From Leekyejoonella antrihumi (GTDB taxonomy: Bacteria > Actinomycetota > Actinomycetes > Actinomycetales > Dermatophilaceae): a stretch of 64,000 nucleotides of DNA. The notes beneath the pieces are model-generated. The model saw only the letters and a list, made by a program, of their open reading frames with translations, had not been told where the DNA came from and did not search any database. Both the position numbers and the translations under genes were made by a program. The stretch covers positions 62,001 through 126,000 of the forward strand of contig NZ_VCQV01000003.1 of the NCBI RefSeq assembly GCF_007845645.1, given 5' to 3'. Positions 56,245 through 64,000 of this stretch are shown here, in pieces; the first letter of the stretch is position 1; each line of letters begins with the position of its first letter.

Positions 56245-58100
56245 CCGACACAGCACCCCGCATACTCGGCGGCCGGTATGAGATCGGTGAACTCATCGGT
56301 CGTGGCGGCATGGCCGAGGTGCACATCGGGCACGACACGCGCCTCGGGCGGACCGTCGCGATCAAGATGCTGCGCGCCGACCTGGCCCGCGACACGGTGT
56401 TCCTGACCCGTTTCCGGCGTGAGGCGCAGTCGGCGGCCGGCCTGACCCACCACGCGATCGTGGCGGTCTACGACTCCGGCGAGGACGTGTTCATCGAGAC
56501 CGGCGGCGCCAAGATCGACGTGCCCTACATCGTGATGGAGTACATCGACGGCAAGACGCTGCGGGAGATCCTGGACGACGAGGGCAAGCTGTCCTCCGAC
56601 GAGGCCGCCCGGATCACCATGGGTGTGCTGTCCGCCTTGGAGTACTCCCACGAGAAGGGAATCGTCCACCGCGACATCAAACCGGGCAACGTCATGCTGA
56701 CGCGTGGCGGGAGCGTCAAGGTGATGGACTTCGGCATCGCGCGGGCGCTGGCCGACACCGGCGCCACGATGACGTCCGCCCAGGCCGTCGTCGGCACGGC
56801 ACGCTATCTCTCGCCGGAGCAGGCGCAGGGCGAGACGGTCGACGCCCGCTCCGATCTCTACTCCGCGGGGTGCGTGCTGTTCGAGCTGCTCACCGGCCGC
56901 ACCCCCTTTGTCGGTGAGGCGGTCAGCCTGGTCTACCAGCACATCACCGACCCGGCGAAGGCGCCGTCGGTGTTCGAGCAGTCCGTGTCCCGGGAGATGG
57001 ACGCGGTCACCCTGCACGCGTTGGAGAAGCCCCGGGACACGCGCTACCAGACCGCGGGCGACTTCCGCACCGATATCCAGACGGTCCGCACCGGGCAACA
57101 GCCGAGCGAGCCCGCGGTCGCGTCCCTCATGGCCGCCGGTGCCGGAGGAGCCGACGCACTGACCCGCACCGCTCCAGCCGTTGCGGCCGAACCCGCGCGC
57201 CGGTCCGACTACACGGCCGAGATGTCCGGCGAAGACCACCCCCGACGCCGCACCGGGCTGTGGATCGTGGCCGGCATCTGTGCGCTGCTCGCCATCTTGG
57301 GGATCGGCTATCTGGTGATGAACGGCAACACCGGCGCCAAGACCGCGAAGGTCCAAGACGTGCGGACGTTCTCGCTCGCTCAGGCCACGCGGGTCCTGAA
57401 GTCCGACGGATTCACGGTGAAGACCAAGTCCGTGCAGAATGACGCCACCAAGGGCACCGTCATCAACCAGGACCCAACCGGGGGGACGGAGGCCAAGTTG
57501 GGCAGCGCGGTCCTGCTGAGCGTGTCCGGCGGGCCGGGCACCATCGCCATACCCGATGTCGCCGGAATGTCGCAGTCTCAGGCCATGTCGATACTGCAGT
57601 CGCAGGGGTTCACCCATGTGACGCCGTCCTCGAAGCAGGTCGACAACACGAAATTCCCCGCGAACCAGGTGGCCGGCACCACCCCCGCGATCGGCACGGC
57701 CGTCGACCCGTCGTCGACGGTGACTCTAGTCATCAGCAGCGGTCAGGTCACGGTGCCGACGAACCTAGTCGGTAAGGATCCCGCAACCGCACAGGCCGCA
57801 CTGACGGCTAAGTACCTCGTCGGCAAGATCGCCTACAAGGAGACGTCCAACCCTGCCAAGGTCAACAAGGTGATCGATGTGCCGGAGGCCGGCAACAAGG
57901 TGGCGGTGAACTCCGATGTGACGATTGTCGTCGGGACACCCGCCCCGGTCATCGTGCCGCCCACGACCGTCACGGTGACTCCGCCGCCACCGTCATCGAC
58001 CAGCAGCTCGTCGAGCCCGTCGTCGAGCTCCTCGTCGAGCCCGTCCTCGAGCACCTCGCCGTCCACCACCCCGAAGGCCACCAAGCCACCGAAGCCGTAG
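56241..58100 (+). CDS. pknB: PknB, PASTA-domain Ser/Thr protein kinase
   Basis: 619 residues from GTG 56241. Kinase domain complete: IGRGGMAEVHIG, VAIKML, FRREAQSA, HRDIKPGNVML, VMDFGIARAL, activation-loop TSAQAVVGTARYLSPEQA. Transmembrane helix LWIVAGICALLAILGIGYLV near residue 405, three PASTA repeats (about 430-625 region, ending before the tail) and a Ser/Pro/Thr-rich C-terminus. Mycobacterial PknB has four PASTA units, so this has one fewer. Senses muropeptides/lipid II and controls growth; with pknA broken it is the only intact kinase of the locus. Confidence 0.96.
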   Translation: MTDTAPRILGGRYEIGELIGRGGMAEVHIGHDTRLGRTVAIKMLRADLARDTVFLTRFRREAQSAAGLTHHAIVAVYDSGEDVFIETGGAKIDVPYIVMEYIDGKTLREILDDEGKLSSDEAARITMGVLSALEYSHEKGIVHRDIKPGNVMLTRGGSVKVMDFGIARALADTGATMTSAQAVVGTARYLSPEQAQGETVDARSDLYSAGCVLFELLTGRTPFVGEAVSLVYQHITDPAKAPSVFEQSVSREMDAVTLHALEKPRDTRYQTAGDFRTDIQTVRTGQQPSEPAVASLMAAGAGGADALTRTAPAVAAEPARRSDYTAEMSGEDHPRRRTGLWIVAGICALLAILGIGYLVMNGNTGAKTAKVQDVRTFSLAQATRVLKSDGFTVKTKSVQNDATKGTVINQDPTGGTEAKLGSAVLLSVSGGPGTIAIPDVAGMSQSQAMSILQSQGFTHVTPSSKQVDNTKFPANQVAGTTPAIGTAVDPSSTVTLVISSGQVTVPTNLVGKDPATAQAALTAKYLVGKIAYKETSNPAKVNKVIDVPEAGNKVAVNSDVTIVVGTPAPVIVPPTTVTVTPPPPSSTSSSSSPSSSSSSSPSSSTSPSTTPKATKPPKP

Positions 58101-58106
58101 GGCTGA

Positions 58107-58733
58107 TCAGGTCCGGTGCACGAGCGGGGCGAGGCCCACGGACCGCTCCACGGCATCGGCCATCCCGCAGCTCTGCAGCCAGTTGGCCAGCATCCGGTGC
58201 CCGCCCTGTGTGAGCACCGACTCGGGGTGGAACTGCACCCCCTCCAGGGGCAGGGAGGTATGCCGCACGGCCATGATCGTGCCGGAATCGGTCCTGGCGG
58301 TGACGGCCAGCTGGTCCGGCACGGTGTCGGAGTCGATCGCGAGCGAGTGATACCGGGTCGCAATGAACGGTGTCGGCAGCCCGGCGAGCACCCCGGTGCC
58401 GTCATGGATGACGCGGGAGGTCTTGCCATGCCGCAGCTCCGGCGCCGTGCCGACCCGGGCGCCGAAGACCACGCCGAGTGCCTGGTGTCCCAGGCACACG
58501 CCGAGCATCGGCTGACTGCGCTGCGCGCAGCCCTTGATCATCGCGATGGAGACCCCGGCCGCCTCGGGGGTGCCGGGCCCCGGCGAGACCAGCACCCCGT
58601 CATACGACTGCGCCTCCTGCGGCGTCACCGCGTCGTTGCGGACGACGGTGCACTGCGCGCCCAGTTGCTGCAGGTAGCCGACGATGGTGAAGACGAAGCT
58701 GTCGTAGTTGTCGACGACCAGGATGTCGGTCAC
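58107..58733 (-). CDS. trpG: Anthranilate/aminodeoxychorismate synthase glutamine amidotransferase subunit
   Basis: 208 residues from GTG 58733. Class I amidotransferase: VVDNYDSFVFTIVGYL, VLVSPGPGTPEAAG, nucleophile in MLGVCLGHQALG, and the His/Glu pair in GVQFHPESVL. Supplies ammonia to a TrpE/PabB partner encoded elsewhere. Convergent with pknB, 6 bp apart; GTGA overlap with the DUF881 gene upstream. Position matches the trpG found beside pknB in other Actinobacteria. Confidence 0.94.
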   Translation of the reverse strand: MTDILVVDNYDSFVFTIVGYLQQLGAQCTVVRNDAVTPQEAQSYDGVLVSPGPGTPEAAGVSIAMIKGCAQRSQPMLGVCLGHQALGVVFGARVGTAPELRHGKTSRVIHDGTGVLAGLPTPFIATRYHSLAIDSDTVPDQLAVTARTDSGTIMAVRHTSLPLEGVQFHPESVLTQGGHRMLANWLQSCGMADAVERSVGLAPLVHRT

Positions 58734-59473
58734 GGGGTGCCCTTCGTGCTGGGGACCTTGGCATAGCGCAGGTCCAGGGATCCGGCATACGCCGGGAGGG
58801 TGGTCTTGTTGCTGGTCTGCACGTCGTAGCCGATCCCGACCAGTGCGACGTAGTCGCGGTAGTTGCTGACCGCCGGGTCGTCCTGCAGGGACTTCTTGAG
58901 CTCGTTGACGTTGCCCATGGCGGTGATCGTGAAGGGTGGCGAGTAGACGCGCCCCTGCAGCAGCAGGGTGTTGCCGACGCAGCGGACGGCCGAGGTGGAG
59001 ATCACCCGTTGGTCCATCAGCATCATCGCGGTGGCACCACCGTGCCACAACGCGTTCACCACGCCTTGCACGTCCTGCTGGTGAACGAGCAGCCAGTTGA
59101 GGTTCGCCCCCTGGGGCAGAGTGTCGGGGGCGCGCTTCGAGTCGTTCAGGGTCACGGTCACCGTCGGTCCGGTGACCGGGGTCAGCCCCACTGGCGTGGT
59201 GAGAGCCGCGACCTGCGCCTCGGTCTTCGACAGCTGGGCAGAGCCGGGTGCCTTCGCGGCCGTCAGGCCATCGACCTGCTGCTGCAGGTTGCGCACCTGG
59301 CCAGCCTGGACCTCCACCTTGCGGTTCGCGTCGGTCACCACGGTCACCAGATCCTGCGTGCTCGGCCGCAGGTCACCACCCTGCGACGTTGCCGCGCTCA
59401 CGCCGAAGAGCAGACCGGCGCTCAGTGCGATCGCCGGCACGACGAAGCGCCAGCGGCTGTGCCGTTGCGTCAT
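58730..59473 (-). CDS. DUF881 membrane-anchored protein
   Basis: 247 residues. One N-terminal helix (FVVPAIALSAGLLFGVSAAT), then a coiled coil (RKVEVQAGQVRNLQQQVDGL), and an extracytoplasmic DUF881 domain: GPTVTVTLNDSKRAP, LLVHQQDVQGVVNALWHGGATAMMLMDQRV (motif core VVNALW), STSAVRCVGNTLLLQGRVYSPPF. Conserved at this locus between crgA and trpG; related to cell-division/sporulation-associated proteins but of unknown biochemical role. Confidence 0.93.
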   Translation of the reverse strand: MTQRHSRWRFVVPAIALSAGLLFGVSAATSQGGDLRPSTQDLVTVVTDANRKVEVQAGQVRNLQQQVDGLTAAKAPGSAQLSKTEAQVAALTTPVGLTPVTGPTVTVTLNDSKRAPDTLPQGANLNWLLVHQQDVQGVVNALWHGGATAMMLMDQRVISTSAVRCVGNTLLLQGRVYSPPFTITAMGNVNELKKSLQDDPAVSNYRDYVALVGIGYDVQTSNKTTLPAYAGSLDLRYAKVPSTKGTP

Positions 59474-59505
59474 GGTGGCGTTTCTTCCCAGGTGGAGCCG
59501 GTGAT

Positions 59506-59521
59506 CTACGCTCTAGCGTAG
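59506..59521. promoter_or_regulatory. Palindrome in the crgA/DUF881 divergent promoter
   Basis: CTACGCT-CT-AGCGTAG, 7-bp arms, midway between the two divergent starts and 14 bp before the crgA ribosome-binding site (AAGGAG). Candidate regulator site or promoter element. Confidence 0.5.
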
Positions 59522-59544
59522 CTGCCGGTACTTAAGGAGAAGTT

Positions 59545-59949
59545 GTGAGCGATTCCGACAAGGAGAACGCGGTGGGTTCCGCCAAGGAGACCTCGAAGGA
59601 TTCTGCGACCTCGACGACCGACAAGGGCGGCGTCAAGAAGCCCGCCGACAAGAAGACGAAGTCCGGCACGTCCAGGGCCCCGGGCCGCGCCGACACCACG
59701 GCGACGAGCAGCGCGAGCCGGCGGCGCACGCCACAGAGGCAGAAGCCGCAGAAGATCAAGAGCGACGAGCTGAATCCGGTCTGGTGGGTGCCCACCATGG
59801 TCACCCTGATGGTCGTCGGCCTGATCTGGCTGGTCGTCTGCTACCTGACACAGACCGACTACCCCATTCCCGGGATCTCCAGTTGGAACCTCGTCGTCGG
59901 TTTCGCCGCCATCATGGTCGGCTTCCTGATGACCACCAGGTGGCGCTGA
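59545..59949 (+). CDS. crgA: CrgA, cell-division regulator
   Basis: 134 residues from GTG 59545. Long hydrophilic Lys/Ser/Thr-rich N-terminus, then the conserved core NPVWWVPTMVTLMVVGLIWLVV (first helix), YPIPGISSWN and a second helix VGFAAIMVGFLMTTRW. CrgA bridges FtsZ and PBPs at the divisome in Actinobacteria. Usual length is 80-95 residues, so the N-terminal extension is longer than usual. Confidence 0.94.
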   Translation: MSDSDKENAVGSAKETSKDSATSTTDKGGVKKPADKKTKSGTSRAPGRADTTATSSASRRRTPQRQKPQKIKSDELNPVWWVPTMVTLMVVGLIWLVVCYLTQTDYPIPGISSWNLVVGFAAIMVGFLMTTRWR

Positions 59950-60026
59950 CCGCACTCCGTACCGTGCGCCGGGTCCGATCCATTCGGGCCTGGCGCATTG
60001 CTGTATGCCGATGACCCGTCGACGCG

Positions 60027-60162
60027 TTGTGCACAGCGTTATCCACAAGTGGGGACAACTACAGCGATGTAACTTTTTCGCACCCCCGAAATCACGTGAG
60101 TTATCCACAACACTGTCCACAGCTGGGGAGAACTACATCCATGTAACTCCGGTTTATCCACA
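60027..60162. promoter_or_regulatory. Cluster of DnaA boxes in a repeated unit
   Basis: Perfect TTATCCACA at 60039-60047, 60101-60109 and 60154-60162; near-boxes TTGTGCACA (60027-60035), CTGTCCACA (60113-60121) and, reversed, TGGGGACAA (60050-60058). A 35-bp block from the box to GATGTAACT/CATGTAACT recurs with 74-bp period (60039-60073 and 60113-60147; shared GGGGA-AACTACA and ATGTAACT). No gene in 59950-60427. Either a DnaA-titration or auxiliary replication-control site; the chromosomal origin itself normally lies between dnaA and dnaN, which are not here. Confidence 0.8.
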
Positions 60163-60236
60163 GACCCGGGCGCACCGGACGGCCGGTGGAAGGCGGTTCC
60201 TGCTCGAGCGCCGAGTGGGTGTTGGTCGGTCGCGCG

Positions 60237-60320
60237 CATTCGGGTGTCGCTGGCGTCGAAATGCGCACGTGTCGGCCGATTCGCACCGCATACGGGCATC
60301 GCCGGCGTCGATGTGCGCCA
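60237..60320. repeat. Degenerate 32-bp direct repeat
   Basis: CATTCGGGTGTCGCTGGCGTC... at 60237-60268 and CATACGGGCATCGCCGGCGTC... at 60289-60320, 52-bp period, diverged at about a quarter of positions. In the same intergenic region as the DnaA boxes. Meaning unknown. Confidence 0.55.
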
Positions 60321-60356
60321 ACCTTCAGATGAGTCGCGATCTCACGTGCAAGGGCG

Positions 60357-60388
60357 GACGGAACGCGCGGCATGTCGCGCGTTCCGTC
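60357..60388 (-). terminator. Terminator after the rhomboid gene
   Basis: GACGGAACGCGCG (60357-60369) pairs perfectly with CGCGCGTTCCGTC (60376-60388), 6-nt loop, about 40 bp past the rhomboid stop in its direction of transcription. Confidence 0.75.
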
Positions 60389-60427
60389 TGCCGTTCGGTG
60401 TTCCAGGTCCGGATGAAGCCGGGCGGT

Positions 60428-61297
60428 TCAGAAGCCGACGGGCAAGGTCACCGTGGAGTAGCGCCAGGCCGCGAGCGCGACCAGGATCGGCACCACCAGG
60501 GCCAGGCCGACCCACTGCAGCTGCCGGTGCTCACGGCCGAGCACCGCGATGATGCCTCCGCAGACGGCACCGGTCACGGCACCGCCGACATGCACCTGCC
60601 AGGCAATGTTCGGCACGATGAAGCTCAGCGCCGCATTGATCGCGATGAGGACGACGAGGCCGCCGGTCCGCAGCCCGAGCTTGCGGCCGAGGATCAGCAT
60701 CGCCAGGAAGAGGCCGAATACGGCACCGGAGGCACCGAGCGTGCCGGTGTACCAGCCGCTGTTGTAGTAGTCGGTCGGTGACGAGGGTGTCGTGGCGAGC
60801 AGGACGTAGCCGACCGAGCCGCCGAGCGCCGAGATCAGGTAGAGCGCCAGGAATCGCGCCCGGCCGAGCAGGGGCTCGAGATACTGCCCGCAGATCCACA
60901 GCGCATACATGTCGAAGCCGATGTGGAAGATCGTCCTCGGCGAGTGCACGAAGGCGGAGGTGAGCAACCGCCACGGCTGATGCTCACCCTGAACGGGCGC
61001 GAAGAGCATGTCACTGGTGATCGGGGGATAAACCCACTGCACCAGCCAGACCGCGACGCAGATCGCGATCAGGGTGAGTGTCACCACCGGCCGGCCGTGC
61101 GCGAGAGCACCACCGACGGCGGTGCGCGGCTGGCGGGCACCCTTGTTGGCCTGCTTCACGCAGTCCACGCACTGGATGCCCACCGCGGCCGGCCGCTGAC
61201 ACTCCGGACAGGTCGGCCGGTCGCACCGCTGACAGCGCACATACGACACCCGGTCCGGATGTCGCGGACACGTCGGCGGCGGCTGCGAGTCGCTCAA
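60428..61297 (-). CDS. Rhomboid-family intramembrane serine protease with zinc-finger head
   Basis: 289 residues. N-terminal B-box-like Cys/His knuckles: CPRHPDR, CQRCDRPTCPEC, CVDC. Then about seven helices with the rhomboid signature: SAFVHSPRTIFHIGFDMYAL, catalytic Ser in GTLGASGAVFGLF and catalytic His in WQVHVGGAVTGAVCGG. Overlaps the cyclophilin gene by 4 bp. Conserved between ppiA and crgA in Actinobacteria; substrates unknown. Confidence 0.94.
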   Translation of the reverse strand: MSDSQPPPTCPRHPDRVSYVRCQRCDRPTCPECQRPAAVGIQCVDCVKQANKGARQPRTAVGGALAHGRPVVTLTLIAICVAVWLVQWVYPPITSDMLFAPVQGEHQPWRLLTSAFVHSPRTIFHIGFDMYALWICGQYLEPLLGRARFLALYLISALGGSVGYVLLATTPSSPTDYYNSGWYTGTLGASGAVFGLFLAMLILGRKLGLRTGGLVVLIAINAALSFIVPNIAWQVHVGGAVTGAVCGGIIAVLGREHRQLQWVGLALVVPILVALAAWRYSTVTLPVGF

Positions 61298-61812
61298 TGC
61301 TGGACGCTGACCTTCTCGATGACCACGGCCTGCGCCGGCTTGTCATTCGCACCGGTCTTGACCGCCGCAATCTTGTCGACGACGTCGCGGCTGGGCTGGT
61401 CGGCGACCTCACCGAAGATGGTGTGCTTGCCGTGCAGCCAGGTGGTCGCACCAACGGTGATGAAGAACTGCGAGCCGTTGGTGCCCTTGCCGCCGCGCTT
61501 GCCGGCATTGGCCATGGCCAGCATGTAGGGCGCGCTGAAGTTGCGGTCGGGGGAGATCTCGTCGTCGAACTCGAAGCCCGGTCCGCCGATGCCGATGCCC
61601 TTGGGGCAACCACCTTGAATCATGAATCCCGGGATGATGCGGTGGAAGGTGAGTCCGTCGTAGAAGGCCGTCGGACTGGTGCGCCCGGCGTCGTCCTTGT
61701 ACTCCTTGGTGCCCTCGGCAAGACCGACGAAATTGTCGACGGTCTTCGGGGCGTCGTTCGGGTACAGCGTCAGGTTGATATCGCCATGGTTCGTGTGCAG
61801 TGTCGCAATCAT
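61294..61812 (-). CDS. ppiA: Cyclophilin-type peptidyl-prolyl cis-trans isomerase
   Basis: 172 residues. Cyclophilin core with active-site residues: FHRIIPGFMIQGG (Arg, Phe), APYMLAMANAGKRGGKGTNGSQFFIT (Gln/Phe), WLHGKHTIFGEV (Trp/His). Cytoplasmic, no signal peptide. Catalyses prolyl isomerisation. Divergent from the helical-repeat gene; 93-bp shared promoter region. Confidence 0.95.
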   Translation of the reverse strand: MIATLHTNHGDINLTLYPNDAPKTVDNFVGLAEGTKEYKDDAGRTSPTAFYDGLTFHRIIPGFMIQGGCPKGIGIGGPGFEFDDEISPDRNFSAPYMLAMANAGKRGGKGTNGSQFFITVGATTWLHGKHTIFGEVADQPSRDVVDKIAAVKTGANDKPAQAVVIEKVSVQH

Positions 61813-61905
61813 GGGAGAAAGTCTCGCATGTTCACCGCCTCCTACCTTGGCGAGGACCGGCACGACAAGGCAGGATGAGCAAGGACCGGCAAAGGAGGAC
61901 TATCC

Positions 61906-62706
61906 GTGCTGAAGAAAAAGTCGCGCACTGACGCGGTGAAGGACAAGGTGAGCGACGTGCTGTCGACCACCTCCGACTCCCTCGAGGCGGCCAGGGAAAG
62001 GGCCCGCCCCGCCCTCGAGGACGCCGTGCACACTGCGGCCGACAAGGCGGGTGACGCTGCCGCAGCCGCGGCGCCTCACCTGACGAAGGTGAAGGACGCG
62101 GCGCAGCCACACCTGGACCATCTCAAGGAGGCGGCGCAGCCACAGCTCGACAAGGTCAAGGAGGCGGCGGGACCACAGGTGGACAAACTGAAGGATGCCG
62201 CCGAGCCGCACGTGGATCAACTCAGGGAGGCCGCGCAGCCGCACGTGAAGCGGGCGAGGAAGGCCGCGCGGCCGCACCTCGACGAACTCCGGGAGCAGGC
62301 CGCCGCCGCGCGGGACACCGCCGCGGATGCGGGCCAGTCGCAGTTCTCCCGGTTCAATGACGCCGCTCAAGCAGCCGTCGGCACCGCGGCAGCGGCCGGC
62401 GCCTCCGCCTACGCGGCAATGCCGAGGCAGGCCCAGCAGGTTGTCGAGCAGGTGGTCCCGGCGGTCAAGAAGCGCAAGAAGAAGGGCGGGCTGCTCATCG
62501 CCGCGGGCCTGGTGCTCGGCGGGGTGGCCGCCTACCTGATCTATGCCGACAAGAAGGCGAAGGCTGCCAAGACGAACCGGCCGACGACGGCTCCCGCGCA
62601 GCCCGCAGGCAGTGGTGGCGACCTGGTCGGCGACGCGGAGAAGAAGGCGGACGACGCCCTGTCCGGCGACGCGGACGGTCGCGGCAAGCACGCGGCCAAG
62701 GGCTAG
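61906..62706 (+). CDS. Helical-repeat membrane protein, function unknown
   Basis: 266 residues from GTG 61906 (GGAGG upstream). Residues 20-145 are amphipathic 11-residue repeats of the form AAxPHxDxLKE (AAQPHLDHLKE, AAQPQLDKVKE, AAGPQVDKLKD, AAEPHVDQLRE, AAQPHVKRARK), apolipoprotein-like. One membrane helix GGLLIAAGLVLGGVAAYLIYA follows KKRKKKGG, then an acidic C-terminal tail. Such proteins are common in Actinobacteria and may lie along the membrane; no enzymatic motif. Confidence 0.85.
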   Translation: MLKKKSRTDAVKDKVSDVLSTTSDSLEAARERARPALEDAVHTAADKAGDAAAAAAPHLTKVKDAAQPHLDHLKEAAQPQLDKVKEAAGPQVDKLKDAAEPHVDQLREAAQPHVKRARKAARPHLDELREQAAAARDTAADAGQSQFSRFNDAAQAAVGTAAAAGASAYAAMPRQAQQVVEQVVPAVKKRKKKGGLLIAAGLVLGGVAAYLIYADKKAKAAKTNRPTTAPAQPAGSGGDLVGDAEKKADDALSGDADGRGKHAAKG

Positions 62707-62724
62707 CACCGCTCGACGACGACC

Positions 62725-62764
62725 AACCGGCCGCAGGTCTCCGCAAGGGGGTCTGCGGCCGGTT
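62725..62764. terminator. Bidirectional terminator
   Basis: AACCGGCCGCAG (62725-62736) and CTGCGGCCGGTT (62753-62764): perfect 12-bp stem followed by TGT, between convergent stops. Confidence 0.85.
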
Positions 62765-62784
62765 TGTCGTGCGGCGGTGGTCGA

Positions 62785-64000
62785 TCACTGTGCGCCGTGC
62801 CCATCCGGCAGCACCGGCATCTGTATGCCGGGGTCGCGCCCGACGAGCACGCCCCGCGTGAGTGCCGAGGTGCCGAACCGGCCCCGCACCTGGTCGACGG
62901 CGCGGTCGAGCGACCCCTGGTCGCGTACGGCGGCCGGCGGCGGATCCCAGCCTCCCGCCCCGACCTCGAACGGCAGCGCCAACTGCACGACGCCATGGTT
63001 GTCCAACCCGTGCAGACTGACACCCAGCAGCGTGATGCCATCGGCGACGATCCGCTCATGCGCCGATGCCAGCAGCAACCTGGCAACCGCGAGCAGCACG
63101 GGGGTGGAGTCGGCCGGGCCGTCGAGCGTCTGCGAGCGCGTCGCCCGGGTATAGTCGCCGAACCGCACCCGCAGCGTGACGCCGCGGGCGCTGCGGCCGG
63201 CCTCCCGCAACCTGCCGCACACCCGATCGAGCAACCCGACCAGCACGGCATCGAGCTGCGCCTGGCTGTGCGGACCGCGACCGATCGCCCGCTGTGCACC
63301 GATCGACCTGCGTCGTCGGCCGCTGTCGACGCCGCGCGGATCGCGCGCCTGGGACAACGCATACAGATGGCGCGCCGCGCCGGTGCCCACCTGGGCGGCG
63401 AGCCACTCCTGCGGGTGCCGAGCCAGATCACCGACGGTGGCGATGCCGTGGGTGTGCAGCGTTGCCGCGGTGACCGGGCCCACACCCCAGAGGCGCTCGA
63501 CGGGCAGCGGATGGAGAAATGCCAGCTCACCGCCTACGGGCACACTGAGAAGGCCGTCAGGCTTGGCCGCGGCGCTGGCCACCTTCGCCAGAAACTTGGG
63601 CCCGGCGATCCCCACCGAGATCGGCAGACCCACCTCGGCGCGGACCCTCCCGCGCAGCCCGGTCCCGATGGCGGTGGGCGCGCCCGCCAGGCGACGCAGG
63701 CCGCCGACGTCCAGGAACGCCTCATCGATCGAGATGCCCTCGACCCGCGGCGTGATGTCCCGAAAGATCGCGAAGACCGCTCCGCTCGCCTGGGCGTAGG
63801 CCCCCATCCGCGGCGGCACGACCACGGCGTCGGGGCACAGCCGGCGGGCTGCCCGGGCGCCCATCGGCGCTCGCACGCCGGCGGCGCGCGCCTCATAGCT
63901 GGCGGCGACCACGACGCCTCCACCGACGAGCACCGGCCGCCCGCGCAGGCTCGGGTCGTCCCGCTGCTCGACCGAGGCGAAGAAGGAGTCGAGGTCGGCA
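62785..64000 (-). CDS. dinB: DNA polymerase IV (Y family), partial
   Basis: Start lies beyond the right edge; 405 codons are visible, beginning inside the N-terminal catalytic motif ADLDSFFASVEQRDD. Other motifs: VAASYEARAAGVRAPMGARAARR, IEGISIDEAFLDV-like EGISIDEAFLDVGGL with the metal-binding Asp/Glu, GIAGPKFLAKVASAAAKPDG, helix-hairpin-helix LWGVGPVTAATLHTHGI and a little-finger domain ending LPFE. Translesion polymerase. No beta-clamp peptide is evident at the C-terminus. Confidence 0.95.
   Translation of the reverse strand, partial: ADLDSFFASVEQRDDPSLRGRPVLVGGGVVVAASYEARAAGVRAPMGARAARRLCPDAVVVPPRMGAYAQASGAVFAIFRDITPRVEGISIDEAFLDVGGLRRLAGAPTAIGTGLRGRVRAEVGLPISVGIAGPKFLAKVASAAAKPDGLLSVPVGGELAFLHPLPVERLWGVGPVTAATLHTHGIATVGDLARHPQEWLAAQVGTGAARHLYALSQARDPRGVDSGRRRRSIGAQRAIGRGPHSQAQLDAVLVGLLDRVCGRLREAGRSARGVTLRVRFGDYTRATRSQTLDGPADSTPVLLAVARLLLASAHERIVADGITLLGVSLHGLDNHGVVQLALPFEVGAGGWDPPPAAVRDQGSLDRAVDQVRGRFGTSALTRGVLVGRDPGIQMPVLPDGHGAQ

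Noticed and set aside
60027-60162. Chromosomal replication origin
   Set aside because: DnaA boxes are present but dnaA, dnaN and an AT-rich unwinding region are not adjacent; reported as a DnaA-box cluster instead.

Overview
The window is high-GC actinobacterial DNA. Starts are often GTG or TTG, and genes are tightly packed with ATGA/GTGA overlaps. The right end carries the block fhaA-fhaB-pstP-rodA-pbpA-pknA-pknB, trpG, a DUF881 gene, crgA, a rhomboid protease and a cyclophilin, in an order I know from the origin-proximal region of Actinobacteria (Mycobacterium has the same neighbourhood, including a tRNA-Leu beside fhaA). Gene content suggests a member of the Dermacoccaceae/Dermatophilaceae group of Micrococcales; the family is an inference from style, not a search.

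Layout. 1-12.2 kb: metabolic and regulatory singletons: a truncated glycosyltransferase, GNAT, pirin, methyltransferase, an ECF-type sigma factor with a coupled small protein, SMP-30 lactonase, a response regulator whose kinase is broken, a Trypco1 protein, a SufS-like enzyme, a CoA-transferase, and a cupin repressor divergent from a flavin oxidoreductase. 12.3-20.7 kb: an L-arabinose operon (binding protein, permease, ATPase, kinase, araD, araA) with a divergent LacI regulator and a palindromic operator. 20.8-28.1 kb: an MFS transporter, an FtsX-like permease with two ABC ATPases, and an Acr3 arsenite exporter.

28.1-49.5 kb is an accessory region ending at tRNA-Leu. It holds decayed genes (AAA ATPase, DHA2 MFS), a lone ctaD, two insertion sequences (IS1182-like and ISL3-like, both with broken transposases) and small accessory genes. 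At its centre is an unusual cluster, 32.45-42.15 kb. A SARP-type regulator is followed by a sedolisin (S53) protease with a long Pro/Thr/His-rich tail, two adjacent sulfotransferase-glycosyltransferase fusion proteins, a methyltransferase, a P4H-like 2OG-Fe(II) oxygenase and an SDR. The genes from the fusions to the SDR overlap by 1-8 bp. Facing them is a free-standing pro-kumamolisin propeptide. I read this as a candidate system that hydroxylates, glycosylates, methylates and sulfates a peptide or protein, perhaps the protease's own tail. This is the most novel item in the window.

49.6-64 kb: the conserved cell-wall/cell-division signalling block. Here pknA has lost its catalytic loop, DFG motif and activation segment through an in-frame deletion and has a second lesion before its membrane helix, whereas pknB is intact. 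Between crgA and the rhomboid gene lies a cluster of TTATCCACA-type DnaA boxes in a repeated unit. Several genes across the window carry single-base frameshifts or clean internal deletions; whether these are biological or sequence errors needs reads or relatives.
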